This document shows positions 16,367 through 25,995 of a DNA stretch of 64,000 nt, in pieces. The notes below the pieces were generated by a model. That model was not told where the DNA came from. It searched no databases and was given only the letters and a program-made list of their open reading frames with translations. The stretch comes from Spirochaetales bacterium. Its GTDB lineage: Bacteria; Spirochaetota; Spirochaetia; SZUA-6; RPPD01. The stretch spans positions 62,001-126,000 of the forward strand of contig JAFGJO010000054.1 in the NCBI GenBank assembly GCA_016929065.1. Reading direction: 5' to 3'. The position numbers and the translations under genes were made by a program. Every line of letters begins with the position of its first letter. Positions within the stretch are counted from its first letter, which is position 1.

Positions 16367-18089
16367 GGTGAGCCTCCATCCAGTTTTCCACATATTCGGT
16401 GATTTCAGCGGCGAAGCTCATGGACAATATTTTTTCCACCAGCTGCTTTGCCTCGCCAGAGTCAACCGAACGTATTATATTTTTTATTTCAGGGATAGAG
16501 AATGAACTCATACTGAAGTGGTCCAGCCCGAGTCCGAGCAGAACCACGGTCGCAGCCGGATCACCGGCCATCTCGCCGCACATGCTCACAGTGATTCCCG
16601 CCTGATGTGCATTATCGATTATTGTTTTCAGCAGACGAAGCACACCGGGATGAAACGGCTCATACAGGTAAGCTATCTTTTCATTACTGCGGTCGACCGC
16701 AATGGTGTACTGGATCAGGTCATTTGTCCCGATTGAAAAGAAATCAACCTTTTTTGCGAGAATATCAGAGGTCAGGGCAGCCGAGGGTACCTCGATCATG
16801 GCGCCGACAGAAATCTTCTCGTCGAACTGGATATTTTCCCGTTTCAAATCTTTTTTCACCTGCTGCAGAATATCCAATGTCTGCAGCAGCTCTTCAATTC
16901 CTGATATCATCGGAAACATAATTTTGCAATTCCCGTATACCGAAGCACGCAGAATGGCCCGCAGCTGAATTTTGAAAATCTCGGGCTTCGCAATACAAAA
17001 TCGTACAGCCCTCCAGCCCAGAATCGGGTTGTCCTCCTCCTGGATATCAATTCCCGGAAACACTTTTTCCCCGCCCAAATCAAGAGTCCTGATCGTAACA
17101 CTTTTACCTTTCATCGCTTCCAGCACATTCCGGTAGGTCCGAAACTGCTCTTCCTCGCTGGGCATTGTTGACGGCTGCATAAATAAAAACTCGGAACGAA
17201 ACAACCCGATGCCGCTCGCACCATACGCCAGGACAGAATTCACTTCCTCTGCAACTTCAATATTCGCTTCGAGCTGTACAACCTGGCCGTCTTTTGTTTC
17301 TGCCTGCACGGTCTTCAAATCCATGAGTTTTTTCTCATGTTTATGCCATTTGACCTGGGTTGAATGGTATTTGGCTTTTGTTTCCTTGTCCGGGGAAACA
17401 ATCACCACGCCCTTGTTCCCGTCAACGATTATTTCATCATTCTGGTTGACCTGCTGGCTTATATCCGAGAGGCCAAGTACTGCTGGAATATTAAAAGCAC
17501 GTGCAAGGATGGCGGTATGTGAGGTTTTACTCCCCAAATCCAGTGCAATTCCCTTCACCATTGCTTTATTCATACTGATTGCGTCCGATGGTAACAGATT
17601 ATGCGCAACAATAATAACTTCTTCCTGTAAATCGGCCAATGACATCCGTTCGCTCAACAGGAGATGCCGCATCACCCGTTTTGAAACATCATGAAAATCG
17701 AGTGACCGGGCCATCATATATTCATCAGAAGACTCATTCATTTTTTCAATGAAGTCATCAATTACTTGAAGGAGACTCCACTCTACATTGACCTGCTTCT
17801 CTCCGACTTTTTTTCCGATATCTTCTTTAAATACCGGATCGCTGAGCATCAGGACATGCGAATCAAGGAGTTTCTTTTCCTGTTCTCCCATCTGATGGGC
17901 ATATTTTTCCTTCAATTGACTGATCTCGGTAATTGCACTCTCGACTGCCTGTACAAACCGCTCAATTTCATGGCTGATTTGGTGCACCGCAATCGCATAT
18001 TTGGGTATGGTTATTTTTTCTTCCCGAAAAAGATATACTTTTCCAACTGAAATTCCCGGGGAGACGATAATTCCCTTGTATTCATTCAT
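16347..18089 (-). CDS. ptsI: PTS enzyme I (phosphoenolpyruvate-protein phosphotransferase)
   Basis: Full-length enzyme I of 580 residues. It takes phosphate from phosphoenolpyruvate onto His191 (GSKTSHTAILAR) and passes it to HPr; the C-terminal PEP-binding barrel keeps GIGLFRSEFLF and the reactive Cys in SMCGEMAGDP. No ptsH or EII gene is in the window, so the downstream PTS partners are elsewhere, or the protein serves regulation. There is no Shine-Dalgarno sequence, and a perfect consensus promoter ends 8 bases before the ATG, predicting a leaderless mRNA. Downstream it overlaps der. Confidence 0.97.
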   Translation of the reverse strand: MNEYKGIIVSPGISVGKVYLFREEKITIPKYAIAVHQISHEIERFVQAVESAITEISQLKEKYAHQMGEQEKKLLDSHVLMLSDPVFKEDIGKKVGEKQVNVEWSLLQVIDDFIEKMNESSDEYMMARSLDFHDVSKRVMRHLLLSERMSLADLQEEVIIVAHNLLPSDAISMNKAMVKGIALDLGSKTSHTAILARAFNIPAVLGLSDISQQVNQNDEIIVDGNKGVVIVSPDKETKAKYHSTQVKWHKHEKKLMDLKTVQAETKDGQVVQLEANIEVAEEVNSVLAYGASGIGLFRSEFLFMQPSTMPSEEEQFRTYRNVLEAMKGKSVTIRTLDLGGEKVFPGIDIQEEDNPILGWRAVRFCIAKPEIFKIQLRAILRASVYGNCKIMFPMISGIEELLQTLDILQQVKKDLKRENIQFDEKISVGAMIEVPSAALTSDILAKKVDFFSIGTNDLIQYTIAVDRSNEKIAYLYEPFHPGVLRLLKTIIDNAHQAGITVSMCGEMAGDPAATVVLLGLGLDHFSMSSFSIPEIKNIIRSVDSGEAKQLVEKILSMSFAAEITEYVENWMEAHLAKVFN

Positions 18090-18097
18090 GTAGGGAT

Positions 18098-18126
18098 ATT
18101 ATACGCAGATTTTTTTCACCTGTCAA
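18098..18126 (-). promoter_or_regulatory. Consensus sigma70 promoter of ptsI
   Basis: On the minus strand TTGACA (18121-18126), exactly 17 bp, TATAAT (18098-18103): twelve of twelve consensus positions. The -10 is 8 bases from the ptsI ATG, so transcription should start at or within about two bases of the start codon. Confidence 0.85.
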
Positions 18127-18179
18127 ACAAAAGGCATTCCAGAGCATTCTTTTTTACAGTTATTTGTCAAATTAATTCA

Positions 18180-18974
18180 ATGGAAGCCGATAATATCGAT
18201 ATGAGTAAAGGAAAAAAGGCATCACTTGGCTGTCTCTTCTGGATCGCCCTCATTTTACTGGTCGTTGTCGTATTTCTCTATAATCAGGACAATGTCAGCC
18301 AGTTTATTTCAATGATTTACAATCCGGAAACACAAGCTCCTGCGCCGGCACCTCTGGTAACGAGAGATCCGGTTGATCAACCAGAACCGTCTCCCCTGCC
18401 GCAGACAGAAACCGGTCACGATGACCGGTATGTCACCGTTACCGTTAATGATGAAGAAGAGGCAACTCCGGCGCCACAGCAGCCGGCTGTATCCCCTACA
18501 CCAAAACCGGTGACCGAAACCGAACAGCCAATTGCCCTGGATCCCGCGGGTATCTACAAAAACGCACATATTTACTTTGTTGACGCCAAAAATATCGAGC
18601 GTATGGTGTTAAAGAGTGTCGCGCGGAAGGTGAACTATAAAGACACCCCTCTTACAGAAACACTCAATTATCTGATCAAGGGCCCCAGCACTTCCGAGGT
18701 GCAAAGTTCCCTGACCAGTCTTATTCCGAAAGGCACACAGATACGAAGCATTTCCGTAAAAGGGGATACCGCTTATATCAACCTGAATGACGAATTCCGT
18801 TTCAACAACTACGGCCTCCCCGGCCTCGAAGCACAGCTGAAACAGCTTGTGTATACAACCACGGAATTTGCGAATATCACCCGTGTTCAGATTTTGATTG
18901 ACGGTAAAAAAGTGAATTATCTCGCCCAGGAAGGGATTTACGTGGGAGCGCCCATTTCGCGAAGTTCCTTTTAA
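18180..18974 (+). CDS. GerMN-domain membrane-anchored protein
   Basis: Protein of 264 residues. A single transmembrane segment lies at about 17-35 (LGCLFWIALILLVVVVFLY), followed by a Pro/Thr/Glu-rich linker (about 50-120) and a C-terminal GerMN (sporulation/spore-germination-type) domain, 120-255, with LTETLNYLIKGPSTSE and GDTAYINLNDEF. GerMN domains are extracytoplasmic and occur widely outside spore formers. ATG at 18180 and ATG at 18201 are both possible; neither has a clear ribosome-binding site. It is divergent from ptsI. Confidence 0.88.
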   Translation: MEADNIDMSKGKKASLGCLFWIALILLVVVVFLYNQDNVSQFISMIYNPETQAPAPAPLVTRDPVDQPEPSPLPQTETGHDDRYVTVTVNDEEEATPAPQQPAVSPTPKPVTETEQPIALDPAGIYKNAHIYFVDAKNIERMVLKSVARKVNYKDTPLTETLNYLIKGPSTSEVQSSLTSLIPKGTQIRSISVKGDTAYINLNDEFRFNNYGLPGLEAQLKQLVYTTTEFANITRVQILIDGKKVNYLAQEGIYVGAPISRSSF

Positions 18975-18997
18975 ATTGTATATTTTAGAAAAGGTTT

Positions 18998-19233
18998 TTC
19001 TCGCGGAGCACGCGAAGGCGCGGAAATGTTCTAACCAAAATTGATCTTCCGATCAACGCGCAACTTCCTAATGTTCATGGATCTGGAGTGTAAAAGTCCA
19101 AAGTATTCAACCCGGTGATGCAACGACCATTCCATAGAGGCCAAAGCCTCCCTTTTTACTTTATTTGTCTGTATTCGTATAATTTGTGGTTTACCTTCTT
19201 CTTCACTCCGCGATCTTTGCGTACTTCGCGAGG
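18998..19233. repeat. Segment flanked by imperfect 27-bp inverted repeats
   Basis: A CGCGGAGCACGCGAAGG-type unit at 18998-19026 recurs in inverted, slightly diverged form at 19205-19233, enclosing about 180 bases. These units belong to a class of degenerate GC-rich intergenic repeats. The interior holds only a 68-codon frame on the minus strand that I do not accept as a gene. It could be a MITE-like or palindromic repeat element; no target-site duplication is evident. Confidence 0.4.
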
Positions 19234-19255
19234 ACACTTTTCCTCACATCGTGAG

Positions 19256-20032
19256 TTATAATAGCGTTACAATCTCTTTTTTAATTTCATTGATACCAGC
19301 GGATTGCTCATTGGACAGCAGAAAAAAAAATTCCCGGTTTCCTTTTTTCCCTTTGATGGGCGATTCGGTCGCCCTTGTTATATATGTTTTTTCCCTGAAA
19401 AGACTTTCCGCGAGAGGAATCAGGATGTCATGCAGTGTTTGCGAAGAATCGATGACACCGGTAAATGATTCATCGGGATTTTTCCATTCAAACTGCGGTT
19501 TGACAAGTGCGACAAGGGTTTTATCAGAAACAATATCCAGAAGATGCCGTGCCGCGCCGCGGACGGACCGGAATGACAAATCCATCACTGCGATGTTGGG
19601 ACATACGGGGAATTGATCAATCTTGAGCTGCATGATATTGGTGCGCTCCAGTACAGTGACGGCAGGATTTTTTCTTATTACGTAATCGAGCTGGCAGTAT
19701 CCCACATCGACCGAATAGACATGAATAGCTCCGTGCTTCAGCAGACAGTCGGTGAAGCCTCCAGTAGAACTTCCCGCGTCAATGCACGCTTTGCCGGCCA
19801 CATCAAGCGAAAACGCGTCGAGCGCATGATGCAGTTTCTCACCTCCGCGCGATACATATTTTTTTGGAGGATGGATCGAAATTGTCTGTGAAGGGAGAAC
19901 AGGATATTTGGGATCACGGATACAACCCGCATCGACAAATACCTCTCCGCAGAGAATTCGTGCAAGCAGTTCATCCCTTTTCATCTGCGGATAATGTATG
20001 GAAAGATACTTCAGTAAAAGAATCTTTTTCAT
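19256..20032 (-). CDS. tlyA: TlyA-family rRNA 2'-O-methyltransferase
   Basis: Protein of 258 residues: N-terminal S4 RNA-binding domain (about 1-65) followed by an FtsJ-type methyltransferase domain with the SAM motif DAGSSTGGFTD and the MDLSF motif. TlyA proteins methylate 16S and sometimes 23S rRNA, modify capreomycin sensitivity, and were once called haemolysins. It follows ymdB by 43 bases and is probably the last gene of rny-ymdB-tlyA. No strong ribosome-binding site precedes the ATG at 20032. Confidence 0.94.
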   Translation of the reverse strand: MKKILLLKYLSIHYPQMKRDELLARILCGEVFVDAGCIRDPKYPVLPSQTISIHPPKKYVSRGGEKLHHALDAFSLDVAGKACIDAGSSTGGFTDCLLKHGAIHVYSVDVGYCQLDYVIRKNPAVTVLERTNIMQLKIDQFPVCPNIAVMDLSFRSVRGAARHLLDIVSDKTLVALVKPQFEWKNPDESFTGVIDSSQTLHDILIPLAESLFREKTYITRATESPIKGKKGNREFFFLLSNEQSAGINEIKKEIVTLL

Positions 20033-20075
20033 TTATTCAATCATCTGCCTGTCGTTTCGTTGACATCGGTGATGC

Positions 20076-20885
20076 CTATACCGAGGCATACTCCTGGACC
20101 CGCTCGATGTTGACTGTCCTGCCGTTGTTCATGTCAATACTGAAAACAACACCCATAAGCATGCCCTTGTTTTCAGCCACTTCCAGTTTTAACGGCAGCT
20201 GCGTGCAGGCACGTCTCATGGCAACATCCCTGTTCATGCCGATGACACTCCCTATTGGACCGGTCATACCAATATCGGTAATGTATCCAGTCCCTTTCGG
20301 GAATATTCGTTCATCAGCTGTCTGTACATGGGTATGAGTTCCAAACAGTACTGATATCTCTCCATCCAGGTAGACCGCAAGAGCTTCTTTTTCCGCGGCG
20401 AATTCTGCATGAAAATCAATAATAACAATGGGACTTTCTTTTTTCAGTTTTTGCAGCTTCTCTTTCGCGTGGAGGAATGGACATCGCAGGCGCGATCGGT
20501 TTAAAACACCCTCAAGGTTAAGGATGCTCACCTTTGTATCTTTCACCGGGACAGTGCAACTCCCCTTTCCGGGGACCCCGACAGGATAATTATCGGGACG
20601 CAGCATGCGGTCATCCTTCTCCAGAACGGGATAAATTTCCCTTTTTCTCCAGATATGGTTTCCCGAGGTAATGACATCGGCACCGGCCTTGTAAATATCA
20701 TTCACCAGATCAGGAGTGAGTCCCGAACCATCACTTGCGTTTTCTCCATTGACGATGACAAGATCTGCTCTGGTTTCTTTCCGGACGGATTTCAGCAGGG
20801 AAAAAAGAGCCCTGCAGCCGGGCTTTCCGACAATGTCACCGACTGCAAGTACTCGTATTACATCATGATTATCATTAGCGGGCAT
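20076..20885 (-). CDS. ymdB: YmdB-family metallophosphoesterase
   Basis: Protein of 269 residues with a calcineurin-like phosphoesterase core: [32 protein letters not shown] and [11 protein letters not shown] supply the metal ligands. The Bacillus relative is a 2',3'-cyclic-nucleotide phosphodiesterase that affects RNase Y-linked developmental choices. The ATG at 20885 overlaps the 3' end of rny by 11 bases, a conserved pairing that supports joint action. Confidence 0.95.
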   Translation of the reverse strand: MPANDNHDVIRVLAVGDIVGKPGCRALFSLLKSVRKETRADLVIVNGENASDGSGLTPDLVNDIYKAGADVITSGNHIWRKREIYPVLEKDDRMLRPDNYPVGVPGKGSCTVPVKDTKVSILNLEGVLNRSRLRCPFLHAKEKLQKLKKESPIVIIDFHAEFAAEKEALAVYLDGEISVLFGTHTHVQTADERIFPKGTGYITDIGMTGPIGSVIGMNRDVAMRRACTQLPLKLEVAENKGMLMGVVFSIDMNNGRTVNIERVQEYASV

Positions 20886-22404
20886 ATTCAACGATGCGTG
20901 TTTCCCGGATAATGGTTACTTTTATCCGGCCAGGGTACCGAAGTTCATTCTCAACCTTTTTGGCAATGTCCTTTGCCATGATTTTGGCTTCTTCATCGGT
21001 GACCTTTTCATTATTCACAATAATACGCAATTCCCTTCCGGCCTGTATTGCGAACGCCTTGTCAACTCCGTCAAACGATTCTGCAATCTTTTCAAGAGAT
21101 TCCAGCCGTTTAATATAATTCTCAAGTGTTTCCTTTCGGGCACCCGGACGGGAAGCAGAAATCGCGTCAGCAATCTGCACAATCAGCGCCTCGAGGCTTT
21201 CAGGTTCAACATCATTATGATGCGAGCCAATGGCATTAATTACCATCGCATCTTCGCCCATTTTCTTGGCGAGCTCCATTCCTATTTCAGCATGATTCCC
21301 TTCACTGTTGGACTCCACACCTTTTCCAATATCATGGAGCAGAGCCGCGCGTTTTGCGAGTTCCGGGTCTGCGCCGATTTCCGAAGCAATCATCCCCGCA
21401 ATCAAGGCGACTTCTTTCGAATGATTCAACACATTCTGGCCGTAACTCGTCCGGAAATGCAGCCGCCCAAGAGAACGGACAGCTTCGGGTGACAAATTAT
21501 GAATGCCAAGATCAAACAACACTTTTTCACCCTGTTCATAAATTGTCTGATTGATTTCTTTTGTCACTTTCTGAACGATTTCCTCGATTCGTGCTGGATG
21601 AATTCTTCCATCCTGAATGAGCCGGTCCAGGGACATTCTTGCTATTTCTTTTCGGATTGGGTCAAAACAGGAGATGACCACTGCTTCCGGAGTATCATCG
21701 ATTATAATATCGACACCAATAAGAGTTTCAAGGGTACGGATGTTCCGCCCTTCACGCCCAATTATCCGCCCTTTCATTTCATCACTGGGAAGACTTACCG
21801 TCGCAACGGTCGTTTCTGAAGACACATCTGTCGCCAGCCGCTGAATCGTCGTAATGATAATATCGCGCGCTTTTTTATCGGCGGTGAGTTGTGCTTCCTG
21901 TTCTATCCTGTTAATTGATATCTGCGCATCATGGCGCGCTTCATTTTCCAAACTCTGAATAAGAAGTTTCTTTGCTTCAGCAGCAGAAAGGCCGGACAGC
22001 CTCTCCAGCTCATGTTTGCACTTTTCCTGCTCAAGTTTCAGTTTCTCTTCCCGTTCTATACACAACCTCTCACGGTCTTGAAGAGTTCTCTCTGTATTCT
22101 CAAGAGAATTAACTCGTTTTTCTAGGTTTTCCTCTTTTTGAAGGAGTCGTCGTTCATATTTTTGCAGTTCACCACGCGTCTCTCTCGTTTCACGTTCGAG
22201 CTGACTCCTTTCGCGAATAACTTGATCTTTTGCTTCTAATAAAAGCTCCCGCTTTTTTGCCTCGGATTCCTTTAATGCGTCTTGTATTATTCGTTGTGCT
22301 CTCTGTTCTGTAGAAGAGAGCTGTACTTTGGCATAAAGCCATCTTATTAACCAACCTAGAATTATACCTGTGAGAGGAAGAATGATATACAATAATATCT
22401 CCAT
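20875..22404 (-). CDS. rny: Ribonuclease Y
   Basis: Membrane-anchored endoribonuclease of 509 residues that starts mRNA decay. Order: transmembrane anchor (4-24), long charged coiled coil (about 28-190, rich in Glu/Lys/Arg), KH domain with [12 protein letters not shown], and an HD domain with [11 protein letters not shown] at 22404 is preceded by GGAGGAAG. A good promoter lies just upstream. Its presence makes an RNase E-type degradosome less likely in this organism, though that cannot be checked here. Confidence 0.97.
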   Translation of the reverse strand: MEILLYIILPLTGIILGWLIRWLYAKVQLSSTEQRAQRIIQDALKESEAKKRELLLEAKDQVIRERSQLERETRETRGELQKYERRLLQKEENLEKRVNSLENTERTLQDRERLCIEREEKLKLEQEKCKHELERLSGLSAAEAKKLLIQSLENEARHDAQISINRIEQEAQLTADKKARDIIITTIQRLATDVSSETTVATVSLPSDEMKGRIIGREGRNIRTLETLIGVDIIIDDTPEAVVISCFDPIRKEIARMSLDRLIQDGRIHPARIEEIVQKVTKEINQTIYEQGEKVLFDLGIHNLSPEAVRSLGRLHFRTSYGQNVLNHSKEVALIAGMIASEIGADPELAKRAALLHDIGKGVESNSEGNHAEIGMELAKKMGEDAMVINAIGSHHNDVEPESLEALIVQIADAISASRPGARKETLENYIKRLESLEKIAESFDGVDKAFAIQAGRELRIIVNNEKVTDEEAKIMAKDIAKKVENELRYPGRIKVTIIRETRIVEYAR

Positions 22405-22435
22405 ATCTTCCTCCCCAAAATTTATCTAATTTAAA

Positions 22436-22463
22436 AGTATACTTTTTTATACGCATTAGTCAA
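22436..22463 (-). promoter_or_regulatory. Sigma70 promoter of rny-ymdB-tlyA
   Basis: On the minus strand TTGACT (22458-22463), 16 bp, TATACT (22436-22441). A second TTGACT overlaps five bases upstream. The predicted start gives a leader of about 25 bases carrying the rny ribosome-binding site. Confidence 0.75.
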
Positions 22464-22513
22464 GTCAATTATACAATGAGAATATCTCATTTATTGGATA
22501 AATTTACGAAGGA

Positions 22514-22538
22514 TAAAAAATGGCAGTTTTCACCGCCA
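22514..22538 (-). terminator. Intrinsic terminator ending the large ribosomal/RNA polymerase gene block
   Basis: Read on the minus strand: seven-bp stem TGGCGGT/ACTGCCA (one G-T pair), GAAA tetraloop, then TTTTTTA. It lies 20 bases after the stop codon of the 900-residue protein and immediately before the rny promoter, so it marks the end of the long minus-strand unit. Confidence 0.88.
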
Positions 22539-22557
22539 GAGGACTGTTTCTTTCAGT

Positions 22558-25260
22558 TTAAGGAAGAAACACCTCAATTTTTTGCATCAAATCTGAAATT
22601 CCGTAACCAACAGTGGCAGAAAATCCCAGGAATATGTAGGCCGGTTTTTGTTCTGAAAACGCAGGGATAAATATACCAGAATCAATAAACCGCAAATCAT
22701 CCGGTGAAAAACACTCTGTAAACAGCTGAAGCTTGCTAAACCCTTCTTTTATGAAAACGATCTTTTTCTGTGCAATATATTCAGTAAAAAACGGTTCATC
22801 AGCGCCAAACTGGAACATTGCCGCACTTTTACTGGTTAAACCGATTGAAATCGATACAGACAACTGTTTCTCTTCCATAAAAAGCACCGCGTTTATCGCT
22901 TTTGATTTTTTCAGGATATCCCCAAATGCTGTAATTTTCGTTTTGTCGCTCAGGGTTTTTCCAAATGCGCGCATATACCGATCCAGATCAAGACCTTTCC
23001 CGGTCAACGGAATCCTTTTTGCTATTGAATTGAAAATTGTGTCTTCCTGGCCTGTTTGTTCTTTTTTTATAATTGTATCAAGAACAACCCCTTTCGAACC
23101 AAGCAGCTGGTCGATTCCCGAGACAACCGGTTCTTCTTCCACAACGGGTGTTTTTAGAAATGATTCAGCCCGGGCCCTCAATCCGCCTTTAAATGATTTT
23201 CCATCGCCGGCCGTTTTGTTATACAGATCTTTACGAATTCTGAAAACGCCGTCTTCCATAATGACATTCTTTCCTTTCTCGTCAAGAACGCGCAACACAT
23301 CTTCGATGGAGAGAACTTCAACCCGCTGCTTTTCTATTCCCTGCAGAATCTCGGCGAATACTCTTTCTGCCTCTTTTCTTCTTTTGTCTTCTTCCTCAAT
23401 CAAAGGAAGTTCGGGCAGTTTTTCAAAAGGAAGCGGCGGTAACGGCATTATTTCCGGAAATACTTCCAGATTCTGTATTTTACCTTCCGGTACTGCATCT
23501 TTTTTTTCAATAATTACCTGATCACTGCATTCATCAACAAAAGCAAGTTCTTCAATATTTTCTTCATCATGTTTTAAAGCTTCACGAAATAATACATCCC
23601 CTTCGCCTGCAGGCTCTTCTGCTTCTGCGAGCATCTCCAGTTCTGCTGTATCAACTTCTTCGATCGCCTCGATTTCTTCAGCCGCTTCAACATCCCCAAT
23701 CAATTCGTCTGATTCTTCAATTGTTTCCATTTCTTCGATTGTATCAAGCTCTTCAATTCCATTTGCTTCTCCGACTGTTTCCGCTTCCCCGATTGTTTCA
23801 ATTTCTTCGATCTCGTCAAGTTCTTCGACTGAATCAGCATCATCGACAACTTCAGCTTCTTCGACAGGAGCTTTTTTTCCGGATAATGGCTCATCGAGTA
23901 TGCTTTCATCAACAACCTGATATGATTGCGGCAGGCCCGGTGCTGCCGGACGCTGTGCAACGACAATGTGCCCTTCAGCAAGTATTTTCCGGAGCAACGC
24001 CTCAATACGGGCAAGATCTGTCTGCTCTTTCGGCGGCTGTTCAATTTTGCTTTTTATAACAGAAACAACTTCATTCCAGGAATTGATAATATATGCATCA
24101 ATTTCGGTTTCTTTTCCCGGATCAAGTTTTTTCAGACCCTTTTTAATCGACCGTTTCACCTCGTCACGCCGCAGATCAAGGCGATGCTGCCATGAATTGA
24201 GGTCTATTTCATCTTTTTTGTCGACAAATTCATTAAGGAATTCAGTCTGAAACTTTTTCATTCGAGCAGAAATGAGCATCAGAGGATCCTGCCGAATATT
24301 GAGAACAAGAAGAACGACCAAAAACACCGTACTGTAAAAAATAAGCAGAATGACAATTTTATCGGTCAGCTGCATTTCAAACCGGGAGGATGAATACAGC
24401 ACACCGACAAAACCGCTTTGTTTTTCAGGCAGAGAAAACAAGAATGCCTTCTCATTTGTCTTTTCAAAACGAATCACTTCCGACGAGACAGTGACAATAT
24501 TGCTGTTCCACGTACCGGTGACCGTTTTCTGTATAGTGTTGATATCTTCTGTTTTTATCAAGGCAATTTTCCCGGACACATCGATAATGATTCCGCTCGT
24601 ATGGATAACAACAATATCCCGAAAAGTAATATTGCTTATTTGTCCAAGATTATTTTCCAGATCGGAAACAAGGACATAAAACAATGCAGAACCACGAAAT
24701 ACATTCTCGGGATCCACTACAGGGAATGAATAAATCATGAGCCGGGAAACAGGATCGTATATAACTTTTGGTGCTTCACCAGCACGCGTAATAAGGATAT
24801 CTCCGGACAGCTCGCCTGGTATTTTATCAAGATTTTTATACGTAATTCTGTATAGATTTGACTGCCCTTGATCAGTGTCTGTATCCTGTGTGCTGAAATT
24901 CAATTTTCGCCCTTCAGGGCCAACCAGCCGCACCACTTTCAGTTTCGGGAACTCCTGGAGCAGACGCGATAATTCATTGCTCCGCATCTCGATATCATCT
25001 ATACTCTGATTTGCCCTGAAAGCCCTCCAGATATAGTCTCTTTTCACAATTTCACCGTATCTGGACAGGGATACTTCATGATATTCCGCGATTTTATCCC
25101 TGAATCTCCCTGCCTCGGTTTCGGCCTGTTTTTTCAGATTCGGCAGATACACACCGGTTTCGATCAAGGAAAACAAATTTGAAAATGCCAGGAATGTAAA
25201 TCCTCCGGATATAAGGAGAGAAATAAGGAGAGTAAGCGCAATTTTTACACTGTTTTTCAT
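22558..25260 (-). CDS. Large membrane sensor-like protein with acidic repeat region, unknown function
   Basis: Protein of 900 residues. A transmembrane segment (about 7-29) and a second one (301-322) enclose an extracytoplasmic domain of about 270 residues that looks like a Cache-type sensor. The cytoplasmic part has a Lys/Arg-rich helix (330-400), an extremely Glu-rich tract (about 463-575) with repeats of the type EEIETIGEAE, and a C-terminal domain (about 755-900) with a GAF-like pattern. No kinase, cyclase or methyl-accepting signature is visible. It lies 100 bases after the preceding membrane-protein gene and ends at a terminator, so it is the last gene of the ribosomal block. I do not recognise a characterised homologue. 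Confidence 0.85.
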   Translation of the reverse strand: MKNSVKIALTLLISLLISGGFTFLAFSNLFSLIETGVYLPNLKKQAETEAGRFRDKIAEYHEVSLSRYGEIVKRDYIWRAFRANQSIDDIEMRSNELSRLLQEFPKLKVVRLVGPEGRKLNFSTQDTDTDQGQSNLYRITYKNLDKIPGELSGDILITRAGEAPKVIYDPVSRLMIYSFPVVDPENVFRGSALFYVLVSDLENNLGQISNITFRDIVVIHTSGIIIDVSGKIALIKTEDINTIQKTVTGTWNSNIVTVSSEVIRFEKTNEKAFLFSLPEKQSGFVGVLYSSSRFEMQLTDKIVILLIFYSTVFLVVLLVLNIRQDPLMLISARMKKFQTEFLNEFVDKKDEIDLNSWQHRLDLRRDEVKRSIKKGLKKLDPGKETEIDAYIINSWNEVVSVIKSKIEQPPKEQTDLARIEALLRKILAEGHIVVAQRPAAPGLPQSYQVVDESILDEPLSGKKAPVEEAEVVDDADSVEELDEIEEIETIGEAETVGEANGIEELDTIEEMETIEESDELIGDVEAAEEIEAIEEVDTAELEMLAEAEEPAGEGDVLFREALKHDEENIEELAFVDECSDQVIIEKKDAVPEGKIQNLEVFPEIMPLPPLPFEKLPELPLIEEEDKRRKEAERVFAEILQGIEKQRVEVLSIEDVLRVLDEKGKNVIMEDGVFRIRKDLYNKTAGDGKSFKGGLRARAESFLKTPVVEEEPVVSGIDQLLGSKGVVLDTIIKKEQTGQEDTIFNSIAKRIPLTGKGLDLDRYMRAFGKTLSDKTKITAFGDILKKSKAINAVLFMEEKQLSVSISIGLTSKSAAMFQFGADEPFFTEYIAQKKIVFIKEGFSKLQLFTECFSPDDLRFIDSGIFIPAFSEQKPAYIFLGFSATVGYGISDLMQKIEVFLP

Positions 25261-25360
25261 TCGTGAATTACCTTTTGGTTCTGCTCCTTGCCTGTGTGTA
25301 TCCCCATCATTGAAAAAACCGGGACATAAACCTTCTATTTATTATCGGCTTTTTTTAAAA

Positions 25361-25984
25361 CTACATGATTTCCAATATAAGAAAAATACACTGAAATGCC
25401 AAGAGCAGGGACATGCCTCCCCAGCCCCAAAAGGTTGTTTTACTCTTTTTTGTGCTGTTTTCTGCAATCTTTACCAAAGAAACTTTTGTGAGTATGGCAT
25501 CCAGATTCCCGAAAAAATCTTTCCGGACAAATATTTTCTCATTCAGAAACAGATAAAGGAAAGAAAAGGACCGGGAAACAAGCCTCCCCCACTTCCCGGG
25601 GAAATTGAGATCCGGACGGATAAACGCTTTCGAATAAAAAACCAGTGTAATAAAAGTAAATGCCCTGGTCAGGCCTATATCAAGAGAATCCTTCCTCACC
25701 GGGAATCCGGCGATGCTCATCAGGGGAGTTTGCGCAGAGTTATTGAAAATAAGATGGCTCGCAACCGTGCCGGCAAACAGAATAACAATGCTGAACATTT
25801 TTTTCTGTCTTTTGCTTATCAGTACACACAATAATGCAGTAGAGGCCTGGAAGACCTTGAAAAACAGGTCGGCCTGAAAAACTGCACAGATTACGCAGAT
25901 CAGACAGACAACAAATGAAAAAGGAGAAGAGACATGCTGTTCAAGCAGTGTTTCTTCTCCCTTGATATTTTTTCCATTGGCCAA
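25361..25984 (-). CDS. Multi-spanning membrane protein, possibly EcfT/CbiQ-like
   Basis: Protein of up to 207 residues with about five hydrophobic segments (around 23-45, 47-56, 62-80, 105-120, 185-205). The segment GFPVRKDSLDIGLTRAFTFITLVFYS loosely resembles the coupling subunits of ECF transporters, but the Ala-Arg-Gly cytoplasmic motifs are not clear, so this is a weak guess. The only upstream start in frame is TTG at 25984, without a good ribosome-binding site, 11 bases after the rplQ stop; the exact start is uncertain. Confidence 0.65.
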   Translation of the reverse strand: MANGKNIKGEETLLEQHVSSPFSFVVCLICVICAVFQADLFFKVFQASTALLCVLISKRQKKMFSIVILFAGTVASHLIFNNSAQTPLMSIAGFPVRKDSLDIGLTRAFTFITLVFYSKAFIRPDLNFPGKWGRLVSRSFSFLYLFLNEKIFVRKDFFGNLDAILTKVSLVKIAENSTKKSKTTFWGWGGMSLLLAFQCIFLILEIM

Positions 25985-25995
25985 AAACGAAGAGG

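Noticed and set aside
15732-16505. 257-codon frame antisense to der and ptsI
   Set aside because: Spans two real coding genes and shows only Ser-rich mirror composition.
19031-19237. 68-codon minus-strand frame inside the inverted-repeat segment
   Set aside because: It begins inside one repeat arm and has no ribosome-binding site or recognised domain; more likely part of the repeat element.
22733-23521. 262-codon Ser/Phe-rich frame antisense to the 900-residue protein
   Set aside because: The composition arises from reading Glu-rich codons backwards (GAA to TTC); no support as a gene.
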